Positions 6,207 through 8,381 of a stretch of 8,381 bases of DNA are shown piece by piece. The DNA is from Nitrospirae bacterium CG2_30_53_67 (GTDB lineage: Bacteria > CG2-30-53-67), in contig MNYV01000158.1 in NCBI GenBank assembly GCA_001873285.1, positions 1 to 8,381 of the forward strand. Reading direction: 5' to 3'. Every line of letters begins with the position of its first letter. The first letter of the stretch is position 1. The notes beneath the pieces are model-generated. The model ran no database searches. It was given only the letters and a program-made list of their open reading frames with translations, and was not told where the DNA came from. The position numbers were made by a program, and so were the translations under genes.

Positions 6207-6370
6207 AGTGGCCCTATTCATAAATACGGTCGCATTCGAGTGCCGTAGGGCGGCCTCCTCAGCGTTCCGCTCCTTGCGGCGTACCACAAGGGTATACCTC
6301 AGTCGCGCGCCTTGATGAGACCGCCCTACGACCCTCTCGGCACGTTACCATATTTACGAACAGGACCACT
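6207..6370 (-). mobile_element. Palindromic MITE-like element, copy 2
   Basis: The reverse complement of this 164-bp stretch aligns without gaps to copy 1 at 411-574, with 16 mismatches by hand count (about 90% identity). The outer 20 bases at one end and 24 at the other are identical between copies, as are inner blocks such as CCGAGAGGGTCGTAGGGCGG. Differences cluster between these blocks. It has the same terminal inverted repeats and the same CTAAG on each outer border (minus strand). It occupies most of the 254-base gap between the kinase and response regulator genes. Read on the minus strand, the end bearing TATTTATGAATAGGGCCACT faces the regulator gene and stops 34 bases before its start codon. 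That repeats the geometry of copy 1 and the cytochrome gene. Confidence 0.85.
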
Positions 6371-6426
6371 TAGTCCGGTCTCTCCGGTAAAACTATCCAA
6401 GTTTTCTCATAGGGTCAAGGAAAAAA

Positions 6427-8262
6427 TTAAACCGGCACATACACGGTCAGTTGCGTCCCTCTGCCGGGCTGGGAGCAGAGGGTCATCTTGCCGTCCATGA
6501 GCGCCACGCGTTCCTGCATCCCCAGGATGCCGAACCCGCCGGGTCTGTTTCCGGATGTGACCGAACGGCTTACGTTCTGAACATCAAAGCCTTTTCCGTC
6601 GTCTTCGATTTCTATTTCCACATAAGATGAGCGGAACCGCAGGAAGACCAAGACGTTCTTTGCGTCCGCATGTTTGACAATATTGATCATGGCTTCCTGG
6701 ATGACCCGGAAAAGAAGGAGTTCCATCTGACTGCAATCCAGGACCCGTTCAGGAGGTTTCTCAACCTGCTCACAGCTTCCCTCGATGTCCAAAGAATAGT
6801 GTATTCCCTTTCCGCCGAGGTGCCGTTCGAGGATCCAGCGTACGGCGGAATCAAATCCGAGGTCGTCCAGTATGGGCGGGCGCAGATCCTTGATGATGGT
6901 ATGGAGGCCTTGAAGAGAGAGGACACACAGCTCTCTCAACCGCTTGAGTTTCTGCGGGGCGTCTCTATTTTTCTCCCAGGACTGCTGAAAGGCATCCAAA
7001 GACATAAGAATCGCGTTCAAGGACTGGCTTGTATCGTCGTGAAGTTCTCTGGCGATGCGTTTGCGTTCCTCTTCCTCGGCCGTAATGACCCGGCGCAGCA
7101 GGACCGAAAGCTTTTCACGGCTTTCCGCAAGGTCCTTGGTCCGTTTTAGGACCCGCTGTTCCAGTTCCAGATTCTGCCGCTGAATATTTTCATGGGACTC
7201 GGCGAGCTTGACTCTCATTCTGTCGAAGTTTTGGGCGAGCGTCCCGACTTCGTCCTTGCCGGCAGCCTCGATCGGTTCAGAGAGGTTCCCCGCGCCGATC
7301 TTGCGGGCGGCCTCGGTCAGGGCCTTCAAGGGTTTGACGATGCTTCTGCTGAGGCCCACGACGAGGAGCAAAGAAGTGCCGATGGCGATCAGGCTGAGAC
7401 TGAAAAAGCCCTTCTTCAAAAGGGTGGAAGGCGCGAAGACGATTTCCTGCGGTTCACGAATGGTGATCCCCCACGAAGCGATGGATAAAGGGGCGAAGGC
7501 CAGGATGTCCTGGGTCTTCTCTTCATGACGCTCTTCTTCGGTATGACACCGATGGCATACGCCCACGGAGCTTTTTCTTTCAGCGATCAGGTTGCTCAGG
7601 AACATGTTGTGGTCGCTGCACGTCAGAATCCGTTCCTGTTTGTTGGACGAGATGATAATCCCATGGCTGTCCACAAGTTCGATCACCGTACTTTGATCCG
7701 CGGGAACGGATTTCAGGACCTGGGTGAAAAGATAATTTGTGGGATTGATCTCTCCACCGGCGGCGCCGATGAAATCCCCGTTCTTGTTTTTCAGAGGGAC
7801 CAAGGCAAAAATGACCTTTTTCTGGGTGGGTTCCATGGTGTAGACATCGGAGATGTAGGGCCGTTTGTCGGAAAGCGTCTTGCTGACGTCGGTGATGCTC
7901 AGGAGATTGATATTGCCGCTTTCCTGATGGGGGTAGGTCAGCACCACATTCCCGTAGATGTCGAGGAGGAAGATTCTGTCCGTGAAGATGGAATATTCAT
8001 AGGCCGTCTTGATCGCCTTTTTCTCCGGATCCCAATCATCGTCTTCAAAGTCTATTCTTCCGGATATGGAAATATCCTGCAGCCTTCGGAGGTTGCTCTC
8101 AAGCATATAGTCGATATATTTTCCGATAATCTTGGCCAGGGTGAGACGGCTTTCCAGGGACCGCTGGATGCTGTCATTGACGCTGATGGCGCTGATAATA
8201 CCGAGGCTGATCAGGATGACCAGAATGCTCAACGTGATGGAGATGATGATTCTTTTCAGCAT
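6427..8262 (-). CDS. Membrane sensor histidine kinase with a periplasmic c-type heme motif
   Basis: This 611-residue NarX/DegS-type kinase has a helix at about 4-26, a large periplasmic region (about 27-282), a second helix (about 285-305), HAMP (about 303-355), a coiled-coil linker (355-400), HisKA_3 dimerisation and phosphorylation (His408 in ARELHDDTSQ) and a HATPase domain (about 515-611: N-box near Glu523-Asn527, DDGKGF 554-559, GFGILGMQER 577-586). The periplasmic part looks like a double Cache sensor, with TDRIFLLDIYGNVV and PLKNKNGDFIGAAGGEI typical of dCache folds. In its membrane-proximal half sits CHRCH (236-240), a covalent heme c attachment motif. His218 and His246 are possible distal ligands. 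The ATG at 8262 is favoured because helix 1 begins at once, though no clear ribosome binding site precedes it. It probably senses redox state or a ligand at the heme and controls the neighbouring regulator. Confidence 0.92.
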   Translation of the reverse strand: MLKRIIISITLSILVILISLGIISAISVNDSIQRSLESRLTLAKIIGKYIDYMLESNLRRLQDISISGRIDFEDDDWDPEKKAIKTAYEYSIFTDRIFLLDIYGNVVLTYPHQESGNINLLSITDVSKTLSDKRPYISDVYTMEPTQKKVIFALVPLKNKNGDFIGAAGGEINPTNYLFTQVLKSVPADQSTVIELVDSHGIIISSNKQERILTCSDHNMFLSNLIAERKSSVGVCHRCHTEEERHEEKTQDILAFAPLSIASWGITIREPQEIVFAPSTLLKKGFFSLSLIAIGTSLLLVVGLSRSIVKPLKALTEAARKIGAGNLSEPIEAAGKDEVGTLAQNFDRMRVKLAESHENIQRQNLELEQRVLKRTKDLAESREKLSVLLRRVITAEEEERKRIARELHDDTSQSLNAILMSLDAFQQSWEKNRDAPQKLKRLRELCVLSLQGLHTIIKDLRPPILDDLGFDSAVRWILERHLGGKGIHYSLDIEGSCEQVEKPPERVLDCSQMELLLFRVIQEAMINIVKHADAKNVLVFLRFRSSYVEIEIEDDGKGFDVQNVSRSVTSGNRPGGFGILGMQERVALMDGKMTLCSQPGRGTQLTVYVPV

Positions 8263-8307
8263 AATGGGCTAAGTATTTTCCTTTATAGTTGTATTTTAAA
8301 TTGCATA

Positions 8308-8336
8308 AGTATACCATTTTATTTGTTTTGTGAATA
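8308..8336 (-). promoter_or_regulatory. Candidate promoter of the kinase gene
   Basis: On the minus strand TGGTATACT (8316 to 8308) is an extended -10 match. TATTCA (8336 to 8331) lies 17 bases upstream as a weak -35, with three of six matches. The surrounding 8270-8340 region is strongly AT-rich. The -10 lies about 45 bases before the kinase start codon. It shares the TGn-TATACT form with the candidate upstream of the cytochrome operon at 339-347. The rest of 8263-8381 shows no gene. Confidence 0.4.
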
Positions 8337-8381
8337 GTTGTGTTCTCGTTTATTCGAGCAAGCGATATGGAGAAGTCATTG

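Noticed and set aside
6093-6287. Minus-strand frame spanning element copy 2 and the regulator start
   Set aside because: It reads through half of the palindromic element and then the regulator gene out of frame. The true regulator start at 6172 has an intact receiver domain.
6371-6426. Terminator directly after the kinase gene
   Set aside because: On the minus strand six T residues follow the stop codon, but no stem precedes them. The CCGG-TCTCT-CCGG motif at about 6374-6387 lies further downstream and has only a four-base stem with no T-run after it.
7525-8337. 270-codon plus-strand frame opposite the kinase
   Set aside because: The kinase strand has complete, ordered domains and catalytic motifs over this region. 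The antisense frame has a composition skewed to Asp, Gly and Val, no recognisable motif, and would end inside the kinase promoter region.

Overview
The window reads as chromosome from an anaerobically respiring Gram-negative bacterium rich in c-type cytochromes. A Desulfobacterota, Geobacter-like or Nitrospirota source fits the multiheme proteins, the Tat-exported ferredoxin subunit and the NrfD/HybB-type membrane protein, but no marker gene fixes the lineage.

Layout. Positions 1-164 hold the C-terminal end of an unidentified protein, followed by a long hairpin and a T-rich terminator. Positions 604-5459 hold a tight five-gene rightward operon: a small c7/c3-like cytochrome, a HybA/NrfC-like four-cluster Fe-S protein with a Tat signal, a HybB/NrfD-like quinone-interacting membrane protein, a membrane-anchored cytochrome with 13 CXXCH motifs, and a four-helix b-type cytochrome. 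A 19-codon ORF with a good ribosome binding site may close the operon. On the opposite strand, converging on it, lie a NarL/FixJ response regulator (5525-6172) and its likely partner histidine kinase (6427-8262).

Working model (inference). The HybB-like and b-type subunits are two separate quinone-reactive modules. They are joined through the Fe-S protein and the c-type cytochromes into an inner-membrane complex that moves electrons between the menaquinone pool and periplasmic or extracellular redox partners. Its composition recalls Hmc complexes of sulfate reducers and Cbc complexes of Geobacter. The kinase carries a CXXCH heme-attachment motif in its periplasmic sensor region, so a heme-based redox or ligand sensor beside a multiheme respiratory operon is a plausible local regulatory circuit.

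The second unusual signal is a 164-bp, almost fully palindromic element present twice, about 90% identical. One copy ends 29 nt before the first cytochrome start codon and the other ends 34 nt before the response regulator start codon. Both copies have the same orientation relative to the gene downstream. The copies look like a MITE-type mobile element that may act as a shared 5' leader or regulatory cassette.
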